From positions 1 to 12,068 of the forward strand of contig JAGGTO010000118.1 in the NCBI GenBank assembly GCA_021163705.1: a stretch of 12,068 nucleotides of DNA. The letters are read 5' to 3'. Shown here piece by piece: positions 1 through 5,717 of this stretch; the stretch's first letter is position 1; each line of letters begins with the position of its first letter. The stretch comes from Thermoplasmata archaeon. Lineage in GTDB: Archaea > Thermoplasmatota > Thermoplasmata > Thermoplasmatales > Aciduliprofundaceae. A program made the translations under genes and the position numbers. The notes below the pieces were generated by a model. It ran no database searches. It was given only the letters and a program-made list of their open reading frames with translations, and had not been told where the DNA came from.

Positions 1-57
1 GAGTCCCTCAAAGATTTTCTTGAAAGAGAAATTTTGGAGGAGCTTGAAAATTTTTAG
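1..57 (+). CDS. C-terminal tail of an unidentified protein (partial)
   Basis: Frame 1 is open from the first base and gives ESLKDFLEREILEELENF, closing with TAG at 55-57. The 18 residues are charged and would form an amphipathic helix. The rest of the gene lies outside the window, so the family cannot be named. Its stop codon directly abuts the 3' end of the convergent tRNA gene (base 58), leaving no spacer. The reading rests only on an open frame and sensible composition; it could be chance, but the dense packing elsewhere in the window makes a real gene end likely. Confidence 0.55.
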   Translation, partial: ESLKDFLEREILEELENF

Positions 58-166
58 TGCCGGGGCCGGGGTTTGAACCCGGGACCTTCGGATTTCTCAG
101 GCTTGGAGGTGGAGAATTATTTTTCCCCTATGAGTCCGACGCTCCACCAGGCTGAGCCACCCCGGC
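58..166 (-). tRNA. Elongator tRNA-Met (CAU) with a 35-base intron
   Basis: Read on the minus strand, the 7-bp acceptor stem GCCGGGG/CCCCGGC with A73, the D arm, the anticodon stem TCGGA/TCCGA, and the T arm with GTTCAAA are all intact. The loop is CTCATAA once the intron is removed, so the anticodon is CAU. Exon 1 is 166-129, the intron 128-94, and exon 2 93-58, giving a 74-nt mature tRNA. The splice sites form a canonical bulge-helix-bulge: CTCA pairs with TGAG (4 bp), flanked by 3-base bulges TAG and AAA, cut after the second base of each. The intron sits at position 37/38, the usual archaeal site. The anticodon stem lacks the three G-C pairs of initiator tRNA and the acceptor matches elongator Met rather than Ile2(CAU), although in archaea the two CAU elongators are best separated by alignment. 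No CCA is encoded. It lies one base after the rps3ae stop codon and is probably cotranscribed with it. Confidence 0.95.
94..128 (-). other. Archaeal tRNA intron (bulge-helix-bulge)
   Basis: The 35 bases interrupt the anticodon loop between A37 and A38 of tRNA-Met. The 3' part of the intron (TGAG, plus-strand 96-99) pairs with the anticodon-loop bases CTCA (plus-strand 131-134) to give the central 4-bp helix that tRNA-splicing endonuclease recognises. The inner helix beyond the 5' bulge is weak (GG/CC only), so the hybrid is at the minimal end of the motif. The intron is too small to code for anything. Confidence 0.9.
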
Positions 167-167
167 A

Positions 168-857
168 TCATTCTTGAGCTTCAACAACTTCAGCTTCCTT
201 GGATGCTTCAACCTCTTCCTCTTTTTCCTCCTCTGAAGGTAGCTCTATTATCTTTTCCTCGGGGAAGTGCAGCACCTCGGATTTTCTTATCTCAATTCTT
301 CTCACAGGGTATATGGGCTTCAGAAAATGTATTAGATCCTTTCTAGCTTCATCCATCAGTATGTACTTAACATATTCGGAAAAGGTCATCTCCTTGGCCT
401 TTGCAGTTAAAAGCTCCGCTATGGCCTTTCTAAGTGCGCTCTTTATTGAGCTTTTTATTCTCTTATCAGGAACAGCTATAACTTTAACCCTCATCCTATA
501 ACCGTCAGAGGTCTCAACATTGAAGATGGAATCTATCCTGCTCCTTCTTCTCCTGACCATCCTTCTTATATAATCTGTGGTCATATCATGCCCGATGAAC
601 CTAGTGAATGCATTTGTCCCCTGAATTCTGTTTATCTTGAAATAAAGTTTCACATGCATTTTCTTAAAATTCCCGGTAAGGTCATAAAGTGTTGATTCAG
701 CAATTCTGCCTATCACCTTTTCAGGCTCATTGGCAGGTGTCATTCCAAGCTCCTTGGAGCTGAATGTTTCCGGGGCTATTATAGTATACCATACCTTGGA
801 GCGCCATCTGTCACGAACCCTTCTCGCTGCTGCTCTTTCTGCCCTTTTGCTTGCCAT
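168..857 (-). CDS. rps3ae: Small ribosomal subunit protein eS1 (S3Ae)
   Basis: The 229-residue protein is the archaeal/eukaryotic eS1 (S3Ae) protein of the 30S subunit platform, where it binds near the mRNA exit. The very basic start (MASKRAERAAARRVRDRW), the WYTIIAPETF segment, the GRIAESTLYDLTGN block and the FIGHDMTTDYIRRMVRRRRSRID region are family hallmarks recognised from memory. The last 25 residues are a Glu-rich acidic tail, a variable feature in archaeal copies. The ATG at 857 has an AAGGTGA ribosome-binding site (870-864) at good spacing, and a TATA box lies at 891-900. The tRNA-Met gene starts one base after its stop codon, so a single transcript probably carries both and the tRNA would be released by 5' and 3' processing. 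Identity is secure; the start is well supported. Confidence 0.96.
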   Translation of the reverse strand: MASKRAERAAARRVRDRWRSKVWYTIIAPETFSSKELGMTPANEPEKVIGRIAESTLYDLTGNFKKMHVKLYFKINRIQGTNAFTRFIGHDMTTDYIRRMVRRRRSRIDSIFNVETSDGYRMRVKVIAVPDKRIKSSIKSALRKAIAELLTAKAKEMTFSEYVKYILMDEARKDLIHFLKPIYPVRRIEIRKSEVLHFPEEKIIELPSEEEKEEEVEASKEAEVVEAQE

Positions 858-887
858 CTGAAATCACCTTGCGATGGTAAATAGACA

Positions 888-901
888 TTCCTTTATATAA
901 T
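888..901 (-). promoter_or_regulatory. TATA promoter of rps3ae-tRNA-Met
   Basis: On the minus strand the sequence reads ATTATATAAAGG, a strong archaeal TATA box with an A-rich run just upstream. A start about 25 bases downstream would fall near 870, giving a short leader that just includes the AAGGTGA ribosome-binding site. The 858-1031 interval otherwise holds only this promoter and the divergent aIF1 promoter; I see no other structure in it. Confidence 0.6.
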
Positions 902-991
902 TTTTGTAAGCCTGATGCCAAGAAGTGATTCCCCCTATTTGATATTATTGGATGGGTCATCCTCAAAATGAACTCCTGCTAAAATAATAAA

Positions 992-1008
992 CGAAAGTTA
1001 TAAATAAA
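992..1008 (+). promoter_or_regulatory. BRE/TATA promoter of the aIF1-tmcA-ASCH operon
   Basis: CGAAAGTTATAAATAAA resembles a TFB-recognition element (CGAAA) followed by a TATA box (TTATAAAT, 998-1005). Transcription would start about 1027-1032, at or just before the ATG at 1032, so the aIF1 message is predicted to be leaderless; no Shine-Dalgarno sequence precedes the ATG. The same CGAAAGTT-TATA arrangement recurs at 8722-8737. Confidence 0.6.
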
Positions 1009-1031
1009 GGAATTTAATTGGCATTCCTGTA

Positions 1032-1328
1032 ATGAAGAAGGCAATAACTGGACTTCCGGATGAGCTGTTTGCTTGGGAAGAAATTTCCAAGGAACAGCAA
1101 GTGATAAAGATATATACTGATAAGCGCAGATATGGAAAAACTGTCACCATAATAGAGGGTTTTGATCCAAGGGATGTGAATTTGAAGGACATGGCAAAAT
1201 CTCTGAAAAGAAAAGTGGCAACAGGTGGCACAGTGAAAGATGGACGCATAGAGCTTCAGGGAGATCAGAGGGAGAAGGCCAAGAAGTTTTTAGAAAGTAT
1301 GGGATATACTGTGGAGATTCTTGAATGA
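1032..1328 (+). CDS. Translation initiation factor aIF1 (SUI1/eIF1 family)
   Basis: The 98-residue product is the archaeal homologue of eIF1. It binds the 30S subunit near the P site and checks start-codon pairing with initiator tRNA. The SUI1 fold is shown by KRRYGKTVT (31-39) and by GGTVKDGRIELQGD (65-78), followed by a final helix and strand (AKKFLESMGYTVEIL). Length is normal for the archaeal family. The ATG at 1032 lies about 25-30 bases from the TATA box and has no ribosome-binding site, as expected for a leaderless mRNA. The stop TGA (1326-1328) overlaps the ATG of tmcA as ATGA, so the two are translationally coupled. Some archaea have more than one SUI1 paralogue; this window shows one. 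Confidence 0.95.
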   Translation: MKKAITGLPDELFAWEEISKEQQVIKIYTDKRRYGKTVTIIEGFDPRDVNLKDMAKSLKRKVATGGTVKDGRIELQGDQREKAKKFLESMGYTVEILE

Positions 1329-3535
1329 GGAGAATGGATGATGCGAAGCTTTTAAAAATTGTTGATGCTCTAAGAGATGAGGCTGAAAGATGCAACCACC
1401 GTAGGCTTATTGTTATAGCTGGAGATAGAATTTGGACTCTTGATAAACTAAAAAAGGTGATTCAGCATCTTCCATATAAAAAGAGAATAGTTTTCACTTG
1501 GCAAAAAGATTTTGAGATTAATGCTGAGATAGAGGAGCTTAAAAACTCAGAGAAGTACCTGGGCACCACCTATGAGCTCCTGGCAATTGATCTCCATCAC
1601 TCTTTTGTTCCCAATGACCTTGGAAAGCTTGTGAACATCGTAAAGGGTGGTGGTCTCATATTTCTCCTCACACCCACATTTGAAGAGTGGAAGAGGAGCA
1701 CCAATTTCTTCCACGAGGTAATATTGACACCTCCATACACCATGGATGACATAAAAAGAAATTTTGTGAGATGGGTAACAAAGAAGCTTCTGGAAAATGA
1801 GGGAATAACGATTATTGAAGGGGAGAATCTTCTAAAACTGGGAACAATGGAATGTGGAGAAGATAGAAGGGAGATAAAAATTCCCCAGAAGTTCAAATTC
1901 AAAAGGGAGTTATACGACATGGCCAAGACCCAGGATCAGGTGAGAGTTCTGAATCTTGCAGAGCATCTTGAAAAAAAGGGTGTAATGGTGATAACTGCAG
2001 ATAGAGGCAGAGGAAAAAGCAGCGTTCTTGGAATGATCGCTGGAGCATACTCCGGCAAATTGAGGAAAATAGGTGTTACTGCTCCAGATATAAACAATCT
2101 TCAGGAATTTTTCAAATTTCTTGAGCATACGCTTCACCTCTATCACAAGCATTATACAAAGGGGCAAAGATGGATAAAGGGAAAGAATTTCAAGATAGAG
2201 TTTGAGGAGGCCTCAAAACTCAATCCTAGGAAGTATGACCTGCTTATAGTGGATGAAGCTGCGGGTATACCTGTGCCGCTTCTCCTAAATTTTCTAAAGG
2301 CAAGGAGGGTTATATATTCAACAACAACCCATGGTTATGAGGGCACTGGTCGCTCATTCTCCATAAGATTCCTGGGAGAGCTCAAGAAGAGGGACAAAAA
2401 TTTCATGGCGATAGAGATGAATGAGCCCATAAGATACGCCAAAGATGATCCTGTAGAGAGATGGCTATTTGATACTCTTCTCCTCGATGCAGAGCCATGT
2501 ACCTTGGACGATATAAAAATTCAGGAGCTTGAATACAAAAAATATGATATTGGGAATCTTTTAGATGATGAGAGAAAGCTAAGGGAATACTATGGGATAT
2601 TTGTACTGGCCCATTACAGAAACAATCCTAACGATTTTGGAATACTGTGCGATGCCCCCAACCATGAGATAAGAACCTTGGAAAAAGATGGGCATGTTGT
2701 ATGTTCAGTCCAGCTTGCAAGGGAGGGAAACTTAAAAGATTATGAGGAGGAGCTTTACTTTGGTGTTGTCCCGCCTGGCAATATTGTACCGGATGTCATC
2801 ATAAAGCACTATCGCAAGAGAGATTTCTCAAAATTTGTTGGATACAGAATTGTGAGAATTGCAACACATCCAGATTTCATGGATAGGGGAATAGGTTCAA
2901 AGATGCTTGAAAAGATAAAGGAGGAGGATGTGGACTGGATTGGCTCATCATTTGGTGCAACTGCCCAGCTATTAAATTTCTGGATTAAAAATGATTTTTA
3001 TCCCATTCATATTTCTCCAAAGCTAAATGAATCAACGGGAGAGTATTCTGTGGTGGTACTACATCCAAAAAATTCTGAGATAAAGAGAGATTTTAATGAA
3101 ATTAGAAAAAGATTTGGAAAGAAGCTGATATACAGCCTGGGTGAAATCCATAGAAATCTTGATCTGGATATTGCCAGGCTTCTTCTTTTGAATTTGCCAA
3201 GAGATGAGAAGCTCGAACTTGATGAGGTGGAGTGGAAAAGGCTTATTGCGTACTGTTGGGGTCCTGGAAACTATGAAGCTACCATGGATGTGATATACAA
3301 GGTAGCTTCCAGCTATTTCTTTTTGAGAAGGAGACCTCATCTCAACGAGGAACAGGAGAAGATACTCATAGGAAAGGTTCTGCAGCACAAGCACTGGGAA
3401 GAAATAGGGAAGGAAATAGGAAAAGGTGGGACATATGTGGTGATAGAGCTCAGAGAGATCATGAGAAAATTTATAAAGGGGGTGTTTGAATATGAGGTAC
3501 TTGAATTTCAGCGAAGATTTCATGGAGAAGATTAA
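1325..3535 (+). CDS. tmcA: RNA cytidine acetyltransferase TmcA (NAT10/Kre33 family)
   Basis: This 736-residue enzyme makes N4-acetylcytidine (ac4C) using acetyl-CoA and ATP. In E. coli TmcA modifies the wobble C34 of elongator tRNA-Met; archaeal homologues also acetylate many rRNA and tRNA sites. Domain order fits the family. An N-terminal TmcA_N-like domain covers about 1-190. A RecD-like ATPase follows with Walker A ADRGRGKSS (225-233) and Walker B LLIVDEA with D310/E311. A GNAT domain carries the acetyl-CoA loop IVRIATHPDFMDRGIGSKML (509-528), and a helical RNA-binding C-terminal region ends the protein. Length lies between E. coli TmcA (about 670) and NAT10 (about 1,000). The start codon overlaps the aIF1 stop (ATGA); a second in-frame ATG at 1334 is a weaker alternative. 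Its 3' end overlaps the ASCH gene by 44 bases. An elongator tRNA-Met gene lies about 1.2 kb away. Confidence 0.95.
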   Translation: MRRMDDAKLLKIVDALRDEAERCNHRRLIVIAGDRIWTLDKLKKVIQHLPYKKRIVFTWQKDFEINAEIEELKNSEKYLGTTYELLAIDLHHSFVPNDLGKLVNIVKGGGLIFLLTPTFEEWKRSTNFFHEVILTPPYTMDDIKRNFVRWVTKKLLENEGITIIEGENLLKLGTMECGEDRREIKIPQKFKFKRELYDMAKTQDQVRVLNLAEHLEKKGVMVITADRGRGKSSVLGMIAGAYSGKLRKIGVTAPDINNLQEFFKFLEHTLHLYHKHYTKGQRWIKGKNFKIEFEEASKLNPRKYDLLIVDEAAGIPVPLLLNFLKARRVIYSTTTHGYEGTGRSFSIRFLGELKKRDKNFMAIEMNEPIRYAKDDPVERWLFDTLLLDAEPCTLDDIKIQELEYKKYDIGNLLDDERKLREYYGIFVLAHYRNNPNDFGILCDAPNHEIRTLEKDGHVVCSVQLAREGNLKDYEEELYFGVVPPGNIVPDVIIKHYRKRDFSKFVGYRIVRIATHPDFMDRGIGSKMLEKIKEEDVDWIGSSFGATAQLLNFWIKNDFYPIHISPKLNESTGEYSVVVLHPKNSEIKRDFNEIRKRFGKKLIYSLGEIHRNLDLDIARLLLLNLPRDEKLELDEVEWKRLIAYCWGPGNYEATMDVIYKVASSYFFLRRRPHLNEEQEKILIGKVLQHKHWEEIGKEIGKGGTYVVIELREIMRKFIKGVFEYEVLEFQRRFHGED

Positions 3536-3809
3536 AAGTGGGGAGAAGGTAGCCACTCTAAGACTCGGAATAAAGGATTACAGGGTTGGAGAGAAAGTCA
3601 TAATAAAATGTGGAGATAAAGAAATTGGAGTTGCAGAGATTCAAGAGGTGAATTTCAAAAAATTCAAAGATCTGGAGTATGTGGACATCATACTGGATGG
3701 ATACAAGAGCAAGGAGGAGCTTAAGAAAGACCTGAAAAAATTTTACGGAGAATTCAAGGAGGAGGATATATTCACCCAGATAATATTTGAGCTATGTGAA
3801 GTAGAGTAG
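3492..3809 (+). CDS. ASCH-domain protein, candidate ac4C hydrolase (YqfB-like)
   Basis: The 105-residue protein is essentially one ASCH domain, the PUA-like beta-barrel that includes E. coli YqfB, an N4-acetylcytidine amidohydrolase. The signature SGEKVATLR is at 16-24, so K19 and T22 align with YqfB K21 and T24, reported as catalytic. YVDIILDGYKSKEELKK follows, with an aspartate about where YqfB has its active glutamate (within one or two residues by eye). It ends in FYGEF...FTQIIFELCEV, which parallels the FYVIEF end of YqfB. I chose the ATG at 3492 because GGGGGTG (3477-3483) sits about 8 bases upstream; a TTG at 3486 is possible. The gene starts inside the end of tmcA, a strong sign of co-expression. 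ASCH domain is secure. Hydrolase activity is inference, since other ASCH proteins are simple RNA binders. Confidence 0.85.
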   Translation: MRYLNFSEDFMEKIKSGEKVATLRLGIKDYRVGEKVIIKCGDKEIGVAEIQEVNFKKFKDLEYVDIILDGYKSKEELKKDLKKFYGEFKEEDIFTQIIFELCEVE

Positions 3810-4313
3810 CGGGGTTTCTTCCTTTTCTCCTTCCATCAATGCTTTTCTCAGATTTTTCAGGCTAGAGTTGAAATTGGCAAATATTCTTCTTCCCCTACCT
3901 ATCTCAAGCTCAAGTTTTTTAAGGGTTTTTTCAGCCGTGCTCAATCTCCGCAAATTTAAGCTGTGATTGAATGTATTTACCAGAGAGAAAAAGTTGCCAA
4001 GCCATATTTGAACCTTTGTATAGTTTCTTATCACTTCGGCTATGTATTCATATTCCCTGTTGGAAGGAGGCGTGGAGCTGTACATTTCAACGATCCAGCT
4101 CATGGCCTTGGTATCCATATCGTATCCCTTTAGATAGGAGGTATATCCCTCCACCCTTTTACTTACAGATGCAAATCTTTTAAGAAGATTGAGAAATCTT
4201 TTATTGGCCTTCTTTTTCTGCAGTTCCATCTTGAGAAGTGCCTTTTGATCGTCCATGAGATAGGCTATATCCATAGGAGTAAAACCATACTCACTCACAT
4301 TTTTCTCCTCCAT
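3792..4313 (-). CDS. Unrecognised helical protein
   Basis: I do not recognise this 173-residue protein. It has no signal peptide and no membrane segment. It is predicted mostly helical, with basic and aromatic stretches (KKKANKRFLNLLKRFASVSKR; EYIAEVIRNYTKVQIWLGNFF) and a C-terminal heptad-like part (LRRLSTAEKTLKKLELEI). There are no cysteines and no obvious catalytic motif. The ATG at 4313 lacks a ribosome-binding site, but a TATA box (TTTTATAT, 4346-4339) is about 30 bases upstream, consistent with a near-leaderless message. It stands alone on this strand and its 3' end overlaps the ASCH gene tail-to-tail by 18 bases (3792-3809). Codon use resembles its neighbours, supporting a real gene. 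Function unknown. Confidence 0.75.
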   Translation of the reverse strand: MEEKNVSEYGFTPMDIAYLMDDQKALLKMELQKKKANKRFLNLLKRFASVSKRVEGYTSYLKGYDMDTKAMSWIVEMYSSTPPSNREYEYIAEVIRNYTKVQIWLGNFFSLVNTFNHSLNLRRLSTAEKTLKKLELEIGRGRRIFANFNSSLKNLRKALMEGEKEETPLLYFT

Positions 4314-4336
4314 GGATAAAATATAGAGAGATTATG

Positions 4337-4347
4337 CCATATAAAAC
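4337..4347 (-). promoter_or_regulatory. TATA promoter of the helical-protein gene
   Basis: On the minus strand GTTTTATATGG gives a TATA box centred near 4342, with transcription predicted near 4317, about four bases before the ATG. There is no ribosome-binding site in between. Confidence 0.45.
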
Positions 4348-4349
4348 TT

Positions 4350-4360
4350 CTCACGGTGAG
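4350..4360. repeat. Small palindrome CTCACGGTGAG between divergent promoters
   Basis: The 5-bp arms CTCAC and GTGAG flank one G. The element lies between the two back-to-back TATA boxes (4339-4346 on minus, 4371-4381 on plus), upstream of both, where a shared activator or the TFB contacts would be. It is short enough that chance is a fair explanation. Confidence 0.35.
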
Positions 4361-4368
4361 CACCTCAA

Positions 4369-4381
4369 AATATTTTTATAG
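4369..4381 (+). promoter_or_regulatory. TATA promoter of the zinc-ribbon/DUF131 operon
   Basis: AATATTTTTATAG contains a TATA box centred near 4377, so the start would be close to 4402, immediately before the ATG at 4403. The purine-rich AAAAGGGATGA (4385-4393) upstream of the ATG could serve as a ribosome-binding site only if transcription begins earlier than predicted. Confidence 0.45.
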
Positions 4382-4402
4382 AAGAAAAGGGATGAGAAGC
4401 CG

Positions 4403-5293
4403 ATGTCTCAGGATCAAATATTCGCCATGTTCGTTGTCTTCATCTCACTCTTTATACTCCTATTTGGCTACCTCTTAGTATGGCTCAGGAGGAGAACGAG
4501 CAAGAAAATGGGGGAGATTGGTAAAAGTAAAATAGAGGATGATGCCTACAACCAGATGCAGATGGTTAGGGCCATGAGCAAGGTTATGGACTCCCGTGGC
4601 TACAATGTTTCTTTCGTGAGTGCGATGCTTCTCAAGGCGGAGAGGGCCTATGATGAGGGCAGATATGCCGAATGTCTGGAGATTGCCAACAATGCAAAAA
4701 GGATGCTTATGAGGATAAAGAATGAAGAGAAGATGGAAGATAAGGTGAGTCCTCACATAGAGAAGGAATTGGAGATAATAAAGAGAATCGGAGAGAAGAA
4801 GAGCGAGGAAGAGATGCCTCCTCAAGTTAAGGATTTTGTAAAGAAGTTACCTCCCAACTATCTGCAATCCAAATTCGAGATTGAGGTTGTGGAAGAGAAG
4901 ATTGAAAAATACGCTGAAGGGCAAATAAAAGAGGCTGCTAAGCTTTACCTTATGAAGGCAAAAGATGCTTTCAGGGCCAAAAACTATACAGATGCTCTCA
5001 AATTTGCAATAAGAAGCAGCAGAATTCTGGATGGCGGTGAGGTAACTGTGGAAAGAGAAGAGGAGAAAAAAGTACCTGAACTTCCCAAGATATCTCCCCT
5101 TATCGAAGAAGAAGAGGAGGAGAAAGAGGAGGAGCTTAGATGCCCAAGATGCGGTGCCATAGTCAGGCCTGAGGATAAATACTGCTGGAATTGCGGTGCG
5201 AAATTGATTTTCATATACACATGTCCCAATTGTGGGGCGGAGGTGAGTAGCGAGGATAAATATTGCAGACATTGCGGATACAAGCTGAGGTGA
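4403..5293 (+). CDS. Membrane-anchored double zinc-ribbon protein
   Basis: The 296-residue protein has one N-terminal membrane helix (about 6-28), followed by LRRR, which places the rest in the cytoplasm by the positive-inside rule. Residues about 45-215 are helical and look like TPR-type hairpins (AMLLKAERAYDEGRYAECLEIANNAKR; LMKAKDAFRAKNYTDALKFAIRSSR, two similar units). An acidic linker (EEEEEEKEEE, near 236-246) leads to two zinc ribbons. The first uses C247/C250 and C261/C264, the second C274/C277 and C288/C291, both in the CPxCGA...EDKYCxxCGxKL pattern, so they arose by duplication. The design suggests a membrane scaffold that displays zinc ribbons for protein or nucleic-acid contacts. 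The stop TGA is embedded in the ribosome-binding site of the next gene, so the pair is an operon. No specific function can be assigned. Confidence 0.85.
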   Translation: MSQDQIFAMFVVFISLFILLFGYLLVWLRRRTSKKMGEIGKSKIEDDAYNQMQMVRAMSKVMDSRGYNVSFVSAMLLKAERAYDEGRYAECLEIANNAKRMLMRIKNEEKMEDKVSPHIEKELEIIKRIGEKKSEEEMPPQVKDFVKKLPPNYLQSKFEIEVVEEKIEKYAEGQIKEAAKLYLMKAKDAFRAKNYTDALKFAIRSSRILDGGEVTVEREEEKKVPELPKISPLIEEEEEEKEEELRCPRCGAIVRPEDKYCWNCGAKLIFIYTCPNCGAEVSSEDKYCRHCGYKLR

Positions 5294-5297
5294 TATT

Positions 5298-5717
5298 ATG
5301 GATATCGAAAGAGGCATCCTGGGAGGATATGCCTTAATTGTTCTTGGATTCTTTCTCATTTTGCTCAGCATGTTCACGGGAGAATCTCATGCAGCCCTAT
5401 TTCTAATATTCCCCGTGATTTATGGAGAAGGTTTTCTCCCTCTATTGGGATTTTTACTGATATTCGCGGGTATGCTTCTTATCTTTTTCTTACCATTCCG
5501 TATCCACACCCATCAAATACCTTCAGAAAATTACGAAATGGAAGATGAGCATATGGTTCTGCCCATGGAAAACAAGGTGGAGAAAAAATATGGAGGTGTG
5601 ATCTTAATAGGTCCCATTCCGATAGTATTTGGCTCAGATAAAAGCATGGCACTCATAGCCACAAGCATAGCTCTTATTGTCCTTGCCATACTTCTACTCT
5701 TTTTCCTCTATGGATAG
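5298..5717 (+). CDS. DUF131/TIGR00304-like membrane protein
   Basis: The 139-residue protein has three to four membrane helices (about 8-26, 33-42 with 46-66, and 116-137). Between the last two is the motif YGGVILIGPIPIVFGSDK (98-115), the hallmark of the archaeal TIGR00304/DUF131 family of unknown function. Family members can be shorter, holding only the motif and the last helix; here an extra N-terminal pair of helices and an acidic loop (77-94) precede it. The ATG at 5298 has an excellent ribosome-binding site GAGGTGAT (5287-5294) that overlaps the stop of the zinc-ribbon gene. Its 3' end overlaps the coiled-coil gene on the other strand by 10 bases. Confidence 0.82.
   Translation: MDIERGILGGYALIVLGFFLILLSMFTGESHAALFLIFPVIYGEGFLPLLGFLLIFAGMLLIFFLPFRIHTHQIPSENYEMEDEHMVLPMENKVEKKYGGVILIGPIPIVFGSDKSMALIATSIALIVLAILLLFFLYG

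Noticed and set aside
58..166. Initiator tRNA-Met or tRNA-Ile2 identity for the CAU tRNA
   Set aside because: The anticodon stem lacks the three consecutive G-C pairs of initiators, and the GCCGGGG acceptor and remaining body match elongator Met better than Ile2 as I recall them.
58..166. tRNA pseudogene, because the anticodon arm looks disrupted on first reading
   Set aside because: Removing 94-128 restores a perfect cloverleaf, and the junctions form a proper bulge-helix-bulge.
858..1031. A small RNA or extra small gene in the divergent spacer between rps3ae and aIF1
   Set aside because: No open frame with start signals, no strong hairpin and no additional promoter beyond the two assigned could be found.
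3059..3556. A 165-codon open frame on the minus strand within tmcA
   Set aside because: It is antisense to the conserved C-terminal region of TmcA and has no family-like pattern or start signal.
4847..5377. A 176-codon open frame on the minus strand, antisense to the zinc-ribbon and DUF131 genes
   Set aside because: It mirrors the Glu/Lys-rich sense frame as Phe/Leu/Ser, has no ribosome-binding site, and crosses two well-supported genes.
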